Of a DNA stretch of 21,719 nucleotides, positions 13,179 to 21,077 are shown one piece after another. The position numbers and the translations under genes were made by a program. Positions within the stretch are counted from its first letter, which is position 1. Each line of letters starts with the position of its first letter. The notes under the pieces were generated by a model. That model was given only the letters and a program-made list of their open reading frames with translations. It did no database searches and was not told where the DNA came from. This DNA is from Opitutia bacterium UBA4654 (GTDB taxonomy: Bacteria; Verrucomicrobiota; Verrucomicrobiia; Opitutales; Intestinicryptomonadaceae). The DNA is taken from contig DHMA01000024.1 in NCBI GenBank assembly GCA_002405555.1, positions 1-21,719 on the forward strand. The letters are read 5' to 3'.

Positions 13179-15398
13179 ATGTTCAAGAAAAAAACACCTC
13201 TGTTGAAATGCTTCCGCGCCCACGAAATACGCGGAAGAATAAGGATTACATGCAGGGGGTTGCGCTACGTCGGAAAAGGCGGCGAGCGCGAACACCTGCT
13301 TTCGCACTTCCAGATTTTGGAGGGCGTGGAATCGGTGAGGATAAACTCCGCGGCGGAATCCGTCGTTGTGAAGTTCGACGCCGAAAAAACTACGCCCGAC
13401 AGAATCATGTCGGCGGTCGAGGAAATCATCGCCGCGCACTCGCTCGGCATACTTCAAAGGGAGCGGGAGGAAAAGAACAGGCTTTTGGTGGAGGAGCGCG
13501 ACTTGCACGAAGAACCGCTCTCGACGCTCATCACGCGGAGCGCGGTTTCGGCGTCGCTGCTGCTCGGCTCGTGGCTCGCAAAGAAGACGGTGCCTGCGAC
13601 AATCGCGGGCAGACTTTTCGGTTTTCCCGGAATAGGCGCGCTCGCGCTCGCATACCCGCTTTTCAAGAGCGGAATCGGCGCGTTCAAAAGGTCGATGCTT
13701 CCCAACGCCGACACGCTGAGCGCAATGGCGGTGCTTTCGAGCGTGCTTTCGGGCAAAACGGCGTCGGCGCTGACGGTGCTTTTCCTGCACGACTTGGCGG
13801 AGTCGATGACGGTCTACACAATGAACCGCACGCGCAACGCAATCCGCGACATGCTTTCGGTCGAAAACGAAACGGTCTGGCACCCGCTGAAAAACAAAAT
13901 CGGCAGCCCGCTCGAAAAAATCCCCGCAAAGAGCCTGAAATCGGGCGACATAATCGTGGTGCATTCGGGCGAAAAAATCTGCGCCGACGGCGAGATTGTC
14001 TCGGGGCACGCGGTAATAAACCAGTCGTCGATTACGGGCGAATTCGAACCCGTCTCGCGCGAGGCGGGCGGCAGGGTGTTCGCCGGAACGCTCGTGGTGG
14101 AGGGCACGATAACCTGCAAAGTGGAGTCTGCGGGCGAGAACACGGCGGTTTCTAAAATCATAAAAATGGTCGAGGACGCCGGCGGCAAAAAGGCGGAGGT
14201 GCAAAACTACGCCGACAAATTTTCGTCCGCCCTCGTGCCGCTCAACATAGTTCTTGCGGGCTTGGTCTACGCGCTCACGCGCGACATGAACAGGGCGTTG
14301 AACATGCTCATCATAGACTACTCCTGCGGCATAAAACTTTCGACGGCGGCGGCGCTGTCGGCGGCAATCAACACCGCGGCGCGGCAGGGCGTGCTCATCA
14401 AGGGAAGCGGCGTTATAGAATCCATGAGCAAGGCCGACACGCTCATTCTCGACAAGACGGGCACTCTCACAGAGGGCAAACCGTGCGTGGAAAGCATAGT
14501 GCCGCAGTCGAAAAAATTTACGCAAAAAGACATCGTCCGCTACGCGGCGGCGGCGGAGGAAACCTCGAAACACCCGATGGCGTCGGCGATTCTCGACGCC
14601 GCCACGCGCGAGGGAGTCCGCATTCCGCAGCACGGCGACGTCAATACGATTGTCGGGCGCGGCGTGTACACAACGGTAGACGGCTCCACAATCCGCGTGG
14701 GCAACAAGAAATTCCTCAACGAAAGCGGAATCCACACGCACCCCATGCGCGAACAGGCGTCCGCGCTTTTCGCAAAGGGCGAAAACGTGGTGTTCGTCTC
14801 CAAGGACGACGAAATCGCGGGGCTTATCGGAATCAGAGACCCCCTGCGCGAGAACATGAAAAAGGCGCTCAACCGACTGCGCAACGTTGGGGTGGACGAC
14901 ATCGTTCTGCTTACGGGAGACCTCGAACAGCAGGCGGACGTCGTGGCGAGAAGACTCGGAATAGACAGCTACGAGTACGAGCTTCTGCCCGAAGACAAAG
15001 CCCGCGTGGTGCTCGGCATGCAGGCGCGGGGCAACAAGGTCGTAATGGTCGGCGACGGCATAAACGACGCCCCCGCCCTCGCCTACGCCGACGTGGGAAT
15101 CGCCCTCGGCAAGACGCGCACGGACGTTGCAATGGAGGCTTCCGACATCACGATAGCGGGCGACAACGCCCTCATGCTCCCCGGAATCTACGGGCTTTCC
15201 AAGTACACGATGGACGTCGTGCGACAGAACCTGATTGCGGCAGTCGGCATAAACACGCTCGGACTTATGCTGGGCGCACTCGGAACAATTCCGGTAATTT
15301 TCGGGGCGGTGATGCATAATTCCTCGACAATTCTGGTTGTAGCCAACAGTATGAGAATATTGTTTTACGATATGGGGCGTCCGCCTTCGCTAAAATAA
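13179..15398 (+). CDS. P1B-type heavy-metal transporting ATPase with N-terminal HMA-like domain
   Basis: ATP-driven metal pump of the inner membrane, 739 residues. An HMA-like domain lacking CxxC is at residues 1-88 (HEIRGRIRI at 15-23). Membrane segments follow (about 115-170 and 178-210), then the actuator with SSITGEFEP (TGE 286-288), the helix pair with the transport motif DYSCGIKLST (380-389), the phosphorylation site DKTGTLTEG (Asp425), the HP dipeptide of P1B pumps (465-466), GDGINDAPAL (625-634), and the last helices with MHNSSTILVVANSMR (712-726). All catalytic residues are intact. The usual CPC is SCG here, which I associate with the CtpC-like subgroup (FSCALKL-type motifs) rather than copper or CPC zinc pumps. 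CtpC of mycobacteria is linked to manganese, so Mn or another divalent metal is possible but not shown. AAGGA precedes the ATG. Confidence 0.93.
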   Translation: MFKKKTPLLKCFRAHEIRGRIRITCRGLRYVGKGGEREHLLSHFQILEGVESVRINSAAESVVVKFDAEKTTPDRIMSAVEEIIAAHSLGILQREREEKNRLLVEERDLHEEPLSTLITRSAVSASLLLGSWLAKKTVPATIAGRLFGFPGIGALALAYPLFKSGIGAFKRSMLPNADTLSAMAVLSSVLSGKTASALTVLFLHDLAESMTVYTMNRTRNAIRDMLSVENETVWHPLKNKIGSPLEKIPAKSLKSGDIIVVHSGEKICADGEIVSGHAVINQSSITGEFEPVSREAGGRVFAGTLVVEGTITCKVESAGENTAVSKIIKMVEDAGGKKAEVQNYADKFSSALVPLNIVLAGLVYALTRDMNRALNMLIIDYSCGIKLSTAAALSAAINTAARQGVLIKGSGVIESMSKADTLILDKTGTLTEGKPCVESIVPQSKKFTQKDIVRYAAAAEETSKHPMASAILDAATREGVRIPQHGDVNTIVGRGVYTTVDGSTIRVGNKKFLNESGIHTHPMREQASALFAKGENVVFVSKDDEIAGLIGIRDPLRENMKKALNRLRNVGVDDIVLLTGDLEQQADVVARRLGIDSYEYELLPEDKARVVLGMQARGNKVVMVGDGINDAPALAYADVGIALGKTRTDVAMEASDITIAGDNALMLPGIYGLSKYTMDVVRQNLIAAVGINTLGLMLGALGTIPVIFGAVMHNSSTILVVANSMRILFYDMGRPPSLK

Positions 15399-15426
15399 CT
15401 TTAAATCCAAACCGAAAGGAACAAAC

Positions 15427-15765
15427 ATGACAAGAGACCATATAATCGGAGCCGCGCTCGGCATCGGCATCGCAGCAACAGGCTTCTACCTCTACAAAAA
15501 GAATCAGGATAAAATCGACGAAATCCTGCGCTCGCACGGAATGGACATTCCCGTCAACGAAAACAAGCCGTTGAACAATATGTCCGTCGAAGAGCTTGCG
15601 ACGCTCAAAGAAAAGATTGAAGACATCATCGCCGAACGCGAGCTTGCCGCGGAATCGGGCGAAGCCGCCGCGCCCGCGGAGGAAAAGCCCAAGGCGAAAC
15701 GCCGCCGCCGCAAGACGAAGGCGGCAAAGACTGCCCCCGCCGCGGAAGAACAGCCCGCAGCATAA
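15427..15765 (+). CDS. small membrane-anchored protein with basic tail
   Basis: Protein of 112 residues. One N-terminal membrane helix (about 5-23, IIGAALGIGIAATGFYLY) is followed by a helical segment with MSVEELATLKEKIEDIIAERELA (52-74) and an Ala/Glu/Lys/Arg-rich tail with KAKRRRRKTKAAK (89-101). AAAGGA lies 8 nt before the ATG. It follows the ATPase by 28 nt and is followed by the terminator at 15786-15818, so it is the last gene of the metal operon. I do not recognise the family. With N-in or N-out anchoring undecided, the basic tail could lie in the cytoplasm and bind acidic partners or the ATPase. This is inference from context. Confidence 0.78.
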   Translation: MTRDHIIGAALGIGIAATGFYLYKKNQDKIDEILRSHGMDIPVNENKPLNNMSVEELATLKEKIEDIIAERELAAESGEAAAPAEEKPKAKRRRRKTKAAKTAPAAEEQPAA

Positions 15766-15785
15766 GCCCCGAATTTCGGATTTCG

Positions 15786-15818
15786 AACGCCCGCGCCGCA
15801 AGGTCGGGCGTTTTTTTT
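15786..15818 (+). terminator. rho-independent terminator of the metal operon
   Basis: AACGCCCG (15786-15793) pairs with CGGGCGTT (15805-15812) around an 11-nt loop, and the stem runs into eight T (15811-15818). It is 20 nt after the last stop codon. Confidence 0.88.
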
Positions 15819-16066
15819 GCGGACATTCAACGCAACGCGCAAAATCCCCCGCCGCCCCGAAAAAGCCGACGCGCAAATATCACCGCAAGCCGACGCGCAA
15901 CGCGCCTTTCCTCCGCCGCAAGGACGCGCTATGCGCGTGCTTCCATCTCCGCGCAACTTCCTCTCGCATTCGCCCCCCTCGACTATCGCCCCATTTTTCC
16001 GCGCCGCCCCGCGCCCCGACGCCGCGCAGGTTTTTGCGTTTTTGGGGCAGTCCGCGCTTTCATATC
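15819..16066. other. intergenic stretch with a short direct repeat
   Basis: No gene is supported here. AAGCCGACGCGCAA occurs twice (15863-15876 and 15887-15900), 24 nt apart. The rest is C-rich on the plus strand with no clear structure. Short open frames in it have skewed Pro/Arg composition and no ribosome binding sites. Confidence 0.4.
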
Positions 16067-16095
16067 TTGACATTTAAAACCGCAAAACAAATATG
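16067..16095 (+). promoter_or_regulatory. candidate promoter of the secreted protein-lpxK operon
   Basis: A perfect TTGACA (16067-16072) with AATATG (16090-16095) after 17 nt. The ATG at 16101 is only a few nt away, so the mRNA would be leaderless or nearly so. The -10 box is poor, and the real promoter might lie further upstream. Confidence 0.35.
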
Positions 16096-16100
16096 GATTT

Positions 16101-17798
16101 ATGAGGTTTTTTAGCGCAATAATTTTTTGCTTTTCGGCACTGGCGGCATCGGCGCAACACGCGGTGCCCGAACTGCCCAATCTGCCTGTCTCGCCCATTT
16201 CGCAGTCGGACATCGACAAACTGCTCGAAAACGACACCGCGCAGGCGTGGGGCGAATACGCCGAAAAGACCCGCGCGACAACCCTCGACCTCGCCCTCAA
16301 ACAGCTCTACCCCGAAGCCGCGGGCTGGCTCTACGTCTACAAGGCGGCTGACCTGTTCTCGAAGGAGGGGGCGTCCCTGCACAAGGCGGTGAAACGCGCA
16401 ATGCTCTCCGACATTCCCGCGCTCTGCGACTTCTTCGAGACAATGAAGCCCGAAGACAATCTCGAAGGCGTCTGCAAAACGCTCGCGCAAATCCACCAAG
16501 TCTACCCCGACAATTTCAAGAAATACCTGAGGAGCGCGTTCGCGGTCGCGCTCGTCTACGACGTCCCGCCCCCGGGAGGCTGGCCGAACTGCGGAACGCC
16601 GTCCGACCCCGTCCCGATGTTTCAGGCGGAGGAAACATTCAACATTTTCACGGAAGACCCGCATACATTCGTGTTCCCGATGGACAGGCTGACGGTCGGC
16701 GAGCTTATCTGGGTGTTCGGAATCGGCGGGCCGCTCGACGAACTGCGCGGACTGAAAAACACGAGCATCGCGCCGTTCGCGATAGAAAAGCTTGCGCACT
16801 CGATAAAGACCGACAAGTCGCGCCACGCAAACGGCACTGTTTCCGACTGGGACACGACCGAGCGCGAATTCACCCCGAAAAATATCCTCAAATACGGCGG
16901 CACTGAGGCGGAAAAAGTCTACTGCGCGTGGAGAATCGCAAACGCCAACGGCATACCCTGCCTTTTCTTCCGCGAGGGCAACCAAGTGTGGCTGACCTAC
17001 ATGTCGCGGCCGGGGGTCTGGAAGCGCGACGTCGCCCGCAGCGAAAAGGCGAAGCACCTCTTCGGACGCCCGCTCGACCCCCAAACGTGGAAGACCTCGC
17101 AGAAGTTCGACATCGACATGCTCGCCCGCCGCCACATCACGACGGAGACGGGAATCTTCTCGCGCGTGTTCCTCGAAATTTCGCGCATGCTCTACGACGC
17201 GGGCAAATACAACGACGCCGCCGTTTTCGCCGACAAAGCCCGCAAGGAAAACCCCGAAAACTGGGAGGCGTACATCGCGTTCATCTCGGCGCGCGCGCGC
17301 TTCGGGGCGTCGCAGGGCGAGCTTGACTCGTACTGGCGCAAAAGCTACGAGGCGTTCCGCCGCTACCCCGACATGTGCATTGCAATGCTCAATTTCTACC
17401 GCCAAAACCTCATCGCCCTCAGGCGCGGCAAAGAGGCGGACAGGCTGCTCACCGCCGAAATGCGCGGCGTAATGCGCTCCGACACGGGGCTTGGCATCGA
17501 CATCTACGCGAACCAGATTTCCGACATGTTCGCCCGCGCCGAAGACAAAACGGAAATCCTGCCCGCATATCAGGACATCGTGAGAAACTCGACCTCCTGC
17601 CCCGACGAGTGCCTGCGCAAAATAACGACGCCGCTTGCAAAACTTTTCGTGTCGGTCGAAGACTACCGAAGCGCGAACAAGGTGGTGTCGATGTTCGTAA
17701 GCGCCTCGCGCGACGAGCTGTCGAAAGCGCGGGCGGAAAAACTGCGCGAAACGCTTACCCCGCCGAAAAAGGCAAAGCCCGAAAAGGAGGAGGAATAA
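16101..17798 (+). CDS. secreted transglutaminase-like/TPR protein of unknown function
   Basis: Protein of 565 residues with a clear signal peptide (MRFFSAIIFCFSALAASA, cut before QH). The middle (about 150-310) recalls a secreted transglutaminase-like domain: ALVYDVPPPGGWPN, then YGGTEAEKVYCAWRIANANGIPCLFF (about 260-290), where GIP and the preceding helix fit the core, but the nucleophilic Cys position holds Glu. It is therefore probably inactive, or the assignment is wrong. The C-terminal half has TPR-like helices (AGKYNDAAVFADKARKENPENWEAYIAFISA, about 367-400). It ends in a charged tail (KAKPEKEEE) that encodes the strong ribosome binding site of lpxK. The start at 16101 is chosen for the signal peptide; it has no good Shine-Dalgarno. 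Coupling to lpxK suggests an envelope role, which is inference. Confidence 0.8.
   Translation: MRFFSAIIFCFSALAASAQHAVPELPNLPVSPISQSDIDKLLENDTAQAWGEYAEKTRATTLDLALKQLYPEAAGWLYVYKAADLFSKEGASLHKAVKRAMLSDIPALCDFFETMKPEDNLEGVCKTLAQIHQVYPDNFKKYLRSAFAVALVYDVPPPGGWPNCGTPSDPVPMFQAEETFNIFTEDPHTFVFPMDRLTVGELIWVFGIGGPLDELRGLKNTSIAPFAIEKLAHSIKTDKSRHANGTVSDWDTTEREFTPKNILKYGGTEAEKVYCAWRIANANGIPCLFFREGNQVWLTYMSRPGVWKRDVARSEKAKHLFGRPLDPQTWKTSQKFDIDMLARRHITTETGIFSRVFLEISRMLYDAGKYNDAAVFADKARKENPENWEAYIAFISARARFGASQGELDSYWRKSYEAFRRYPDMCIAMLNFYRQNLIALRRGKEADRLLTAEMRGVMRSDTGLGIDIYANQISDMFARAEDKTEILPAYQDIVRNSTSCPDECLRKITTPLAKLFVSVEDYRSANKVVSMFVSASRDELSKARAEKLRETLTPPKKAKPEKEEE
17784..17793 (+). promoter_or_regulatory. 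strong ribosome binding site that decides the TTG start of lpxK
   Basis: AAGGAGGAGG lies 6 nt before TTG at 17800, the ideal distance. The first ATG in frame is 18 nt further (17818), too far for this site, so TTG is the probable start. Confidence 0.7.
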
Positions 17799-17799
17799 C

Positions 17800-19026
17800 T
17801 TGGGCTTTCTCAAACGCATGAAACGCAGGCTGTCGAAGTTCGGAGAGGACTTCGCGCATCTTACCGCCGACGTAATCTACGACCGCCGCGAGGGCTTCTG
17901 GATTTCCGTCTACGCGGCGGTTCTTAAAACGCTCTCGTTTGTGTTCGAGGCAATCGCGCGGACGCGCTACGCCATGTACGAAAACCGAATCATGCGCGAC
18001 GCCCCGCTCGGCTGCCTTGTGGTCGTCGTCGGAAATCTGACGGTGGGCGGCACCGGCAAGACGCCGATTGTCGAAAAGTTCGCGCGCTCCCTCAACGAGC
18101 GCGGCAGAAAGGTCGCAATTTTAAGCCGCGGCTACAAAAGCAAGTCGGACGGCGCGCTGAAAAAATTCGTCCGCTGGCTCACCCACGGCGAAGCCCCCAA
18201 GCCGAAAGTGGTCTCCGACGGCAGGCGGATTCTGCTCGACTCCGAATTCGCGGGCGACGAACCCTACATGCTCGCCCGCAACCTTCCGGGGGTAATCGTG
18301 ATTGTGGACAAAAACCGCGTACGCGCGGGGCACTACGCAATCACGGAATTCGGCGCCGACACCCTCGTGCTCGACGACGGCTTCCAATACCTGCCACTGC
18401 GCGGGCAGCTGCAACTGCTGCTTGTGGACAAAACAAACCCCTTCGGCAATTTCAGCCTGCTTCCGCGCGGAATTTTGCGCGAGCCTGTCTCGCACCTGAA
18501 ACGCGCGTCGTACATCTTCCTCACAAAATCCGACGGCAGGCGCGACCCAGAATTGGAGCGCACAATACGCAAATACAACCCGTCGGTCGAAATAATCGAA
18601 TGCGCCCACAGACCGACGTGCCTTGCGGAATTTTCGACGAACGAAAGGGTCGGGCTTGAAATTCTCAAAGGCGCGAAAGTCGCGTGCTTTTCGGCAATCG
18701 CAGTGCCGGAGGGCTTCGAAAAATTCCTCGTGGAACTCGGCGGGGAAATCGTCTACAAAAAACGCTTTCTCGACCACCACAGATTCGACGACGCCGAACT
18801 CGACGCGTTTTTCGACGCCGCAAAAAAGGCGGGCGCGCAGCTTGCCGTCTGCACCGAAAAGGACGCCGTACGCATTCGCCCCGACCTGAAAACGGCAATC
18901 CCGTTCTACTACACAAAGCTTGAAATCGACATTCTCCGCGGCGAGGAGGACTTCGAGTCCGCCGTAGAGAAAATCTGCTTTCCCAAGCGCGAAAGCGACG
19001 CCGCCCCCCAAGACTCCGCCGGCTAA
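17800..19026 (+). CDS. lpxK: tetraacyldisaccharide 4'-kinase
   Basis: Inner-membrane enzyme that phosphorylates the 4' position of the lipid A disaccharide in lipopolysaccharide synthesis. Of 408 residues, more than the usual 320-350; the excess is at both ends. Visible are the hydrophobic N-terminal helix (about 34-52), the Walker A region VVVVGNLTVGGTGKTP (74-89), the ILSRGYKSK loop (107-115), VVSDGRRILLDSEFAGDEPYML (137-158), DKNRVRAG (170-177), LVLDDGFQYLPLRG (189-202) with the family's catalytic Asp pair, and LPRGILREP. The start is TTG, set by the ribosome binding site at 17784-17793, 1 nt after the stop of the secreted protein gene, so the two are coupled. Its stop overlaps the stop of the convergent membrane-protein gene in CTAA (19023-19026). 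Confidence 0.95.
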   Translation: MGFLKRMKRRLSKFGEDFAHLTADVIYDRREGFWISVYAAVLKTLSFVFEAIARTRYAMYENRIMRDAPLGCLVVVVGNLTVGGTGKTPIVEKFARSLNERGRKVAILSRGYKSKSDGALKKFVRWLTHGEAPKPKVVSDGRRILLDSEFAGDEPYMLARNLPGVIVIVDKNRVRAGHYAITEFGADTLVLDDGFQYLPLRGQLQLLLVDKTNPFGNFSLLPRGILREPVSHLKRASYIFLTKSDGRRDPELERTIRKYNPSVEIIECAHRPTCLAEFSTNERVGLEILKGAKVACFSAIAVPEGFEKFLVELGGEIVYKKRFLDHHRFDDAELDAFFDAAKKAGAQLAVCTEKDAVRIRPDLKTAIPFYYTKLEIDILRGEEDFESAVEKICFPKRESDAAPQDSAG

Positions 19027-19901
19027 ACGAACGGAATGTACGACATTTTCATTGTCGAAATCCAGATGCGGTATTTCCCCTCGTCCGTGTAGACGCCGTC
19101 TTCGTCCCAAGCCGACGGAGGGTTTATCAGACCGCTCTTGATGTTCGCCGCAAGCTCCGCGTCTATCGTGCCGTTGAGGTCGGCAAGCGGCGACTCCGAA
19201 ACGGCGACCGCGTCCGAACCGCTCTCCGCAAGCCTCTTCATATGCCTTGCGTAGACCGAAAGCGGATTCGAATCCAGCGGAAAATTCCGCGCGTCGTAGT
19301 TTTCGGGATAGTCCAAGCCGTTCGGGATGAAGCGCGACTCGGTGAGCATTACCCGCCCGTCGGCAAGCCGCGATTTCACCGAAGCCATCGCAAACGACGT
19401 CCCCCCGAACGGGAACATCACGCACATGCGCGAAAGCCCGTCGGCGGAGTCGAAAGTGGTCGCAAAAACCGACACCCCAAGCTCGTCGTCAACGGGCAGC
19501 TTGAACTTGCCGCTCTCGCAAAAGCCCTCCGCAAGAATGCGCCCGCGCAGTTTTGCGTGGCGTTCGAGCGCGCTCCACGCGCTTTCGGTAGGCTCGAACT
19601 TCGGGAACATTTCGATGTCCTCGTCGGTGTTTTCGAGCGAAATTCCCGCCCAGTAAAACGCCGATTCGAGCAGCAGAAAAAGCAAAACCGAACTCGCCCC
19701 CAAAACCCAAACGGGGCGGTCGTCGAGAAAATGCCGCAGGCACACAAAAACCGCGAGCGAAAAACACGCCGCGCGAATCCAGCGGCGCAAAAGCACAAGC
19801 TTTGCCGAGCCGAACCATCGCGCGTTGACCCCGCCAACGAAAATCATCGCGCCGAAAAGCGCGATGATTGCCAAGTAAACGGGATTTTCGAATATCCGCA
19901 T
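19023..19901 (-). CDS. membrane protein of unknown function, downstream of dnaN
   Basis: Protein of 292 residues with three N-terminal membrane segments (about 8-24, 42-58 and 64-85) and a soluble C-terminal domain of about 200 residues. The soluble part has FATTFDSADGLSRMCVMFPFGG and AMASVKSRLADGRVMLTESRFIPNGLDYPENYDARNFPLDSNPLSVYARHMKRLAE, the latter like a cleft or binding region, but I do not recognise a family. The ATG overlaps the dnaN stop by 1 nt (TAATG), so translation is coupled to the clamp gene. The stop overlaps the lpxK stop on the other strand. Its place after dnaN need not mean a role in replication. Codon use is like its neighbours, so it is a real, resident gene. Confidence 0.82.
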   Translation of the reverse strand: MRIFENPVYLAIIALFGAMIFVGGVNARWFGSAKLVLLRRWIRAACFSLAVFVCLRHFLDDRPVWVLGASSVLLFLLLESAFYWAGISLENTDEDIEMFPKFEPTESAWSALERHAKLRGRILAEGFCESGKFKLPVDDELGVSVFATTFDSADGLSRMCVMFPFGGTSFAMASVKSRLADGRVMLTESRFIPNGLDYPENYDARNFPLDSNPLSVYARHMKRLAESGSDAVAVSESPLADLNGTIDAELAANIKSGLINPPSAWDEDGVYTDEGKYRIWISTMKMSYIPFV

Positions 19902-21025
19902 TAGATTCTAAGCGGCATGACGACGCACATAAAGTTGTCGAGCGTCTTGAAAACACCGGGGCTCATTTCGTCCTTGAATTCGAAGAAAACTTCGTCTTTC
20001 GAAATGCTGCCGAGCGGCTGTTTGAGGAATTCCGGGTTGAAGCCGATTTGCACTTCGGGGCCCGAATATTCGATTTCGATAGCCTGTTTTGCGTCGCCCT
20101 CCGCGCTGCGCGTCGAGATTTCGAGCGAGTTTTCGGACATCGTAAGCTTTACCGAATTCTGCTTGTCGCTTGTGAGAATCGCGACGCGGTTGACGGTTTC
20201 GAGCATAAGCTCGCGGTCAACCTTGATTCTGTGCTCCGCCTCTTTGGGGATTACCTGCTTGTAGTTCGGGTAGCTGCCCTCCACGATTTTCGAAACGAGG
20301 TAGATTGAGCCTACAAGCCCGTTTTCGGAGGCGTCGCCGCCGACGTCGATGTCGAACGCAACCTGACGCTCGTTGAAGCTGATTTTTGCGACCTTGCCCT
20401 GCGAGAGGAGCTTTTCAAGCTCGCCGACAGTCTTTGCGGGGAGAATGACGTTGCCTTCGTCCTCCTGCTCTATCTTCATGTCGCGCGAGACGAGAGCCAT
20501 GCGCTTGCCGTCGGTCGCAACGAGCGTGAGCTTTCCTTCGGAGAAGTTGAAATAAACGCTGTTTAAGATGTAGCGGTTTTCGTCGGAGCTTTTCGCGTAG
20601 GAGACGGAGCGGAGCATGTTGAAAAGCTCCTGCGGGGGAAGCTCGTAGCTGTGCTGGTCTACGAAGCTCGGCAGCGCGGGGAATTCCTCCGCGCGGAGGC
20701 CGTTGAGCTTTGTGGAGAAGCCGCCCGACTTCACCTTTGCGGTCTGTCCGTCGTCGCTTTCGAAAGTGATTTCCTGCTGGGGAGCCGCGCCCACAATCTG
20801 CGCGAATTTCTTGACGGGAAGCGTAATTTCGCCGCCGTTTTCGACTTCCGCCTTGATAGAGCAGCGAATGCCCAAATCGAGGTTGGTTGTGGTGAGGGTC
20901 ACTACGTCGCCCTCCGCTTTGATGAGCACGTTGTTGAGAACGGCGTTCGGCGGTTTGGAGCTTACGACGTTTGCGACCTGACGCAAACCCGTCACAAAAT
21001 GTTCCTTGTTGATTTTGAACTTCAT
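19901..21025 (-). CDS. dnaN: DNA polymerase III beta sliding clamp
   Basis: Ring-shaped processivity factor of the replicative polymerase, a homodimer around DNA. Its 374 residues match the family (about 365-375). The opening MKFKINKEHFVTGLRQVANVVSSKPPNAVLNNVLIKA is the start of domain 1. TTTNLDLGIRC, LPVKKFAQIV, KLNGLRAEEFPALP and TDGKRMALV mark the three repeated folds, and the C-terminal VVMPLRI is the conserved end beside the protein-binding cleft. The start at 21025 gives the canonical N-terminus. The Shine-Dalgarno is weak (AGG about 12 nt upstream). Downstream, the gene overlaps the membrane protein gene by TAATG. dnaA is not in the window, so this is no proof of an origin nearby. Confidence 0.97.
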   Translation of the reverse strand: MKFKINKEHFVTGLRQVANVVSSKPPNAVLNNVLIKAEGDVVTLTTTNLDLGIRCSIKAEVENGGEITLPVKKFAQIVGAAPQQEITFESDDGQTAKVKSGGFSTKLNGLRAEEFPALPSFVDQHSYELPPQELFNMLRSVSYAKSSDENRYILNSVYFNFSEGKLTLVATDGKRMALVSRDMKIEQEDEGNVILPAKTVGELEKLLSQGKVAKISFNERQVAFDIDVGGDASENGLVGSIYLVSKIVEGSYPNYKQVIPKEAEHRIKVDRELMLETVNRVAILTSDKQNSVKLTMSENSLEISTRSAEGDAKQAIEIEYSGPEVQIGFNPEFLKQPLGSISKDEVFFEFKDEMSPGVFKTLDNFMCVVMPLRI

Positions 21026-21077
21026 ATCTGTTTAATACCTGTTTTTGCGGGGGTTAAATCCGAAACGAATCGGACAT

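Noticed and set aside
12996..15317. Long open frame (773 codons) on the minus strand opposite the metal pump.
   Set aside because: It is a mirror of the GC-rich codon pattern of the ATPase on the plus strand. Its His/Arg/Val-rich composition has no domain and it has no ribosome binding site.
15817..16077. 86-codon open frame between the terminator and the secreted protein gene.
   Set aside because: Pro/Arg-rich, no ribosome binding site, starts in the T-run of a terminator.
16074..17819. Open frame of 581 codons on the minus strand opposite the secreted transglutaminase-like gene.
   Set aside because: Arg/Val-rich antisense shadow without motifs; the plus-strand frame has a signal peptide and coupling to lpxK.
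19901..21025. dnaN as a sign of a replication origin.
   Set aside because: No dnaA, DnaA-box cluster or AT-rich unwinding region is seen near it.
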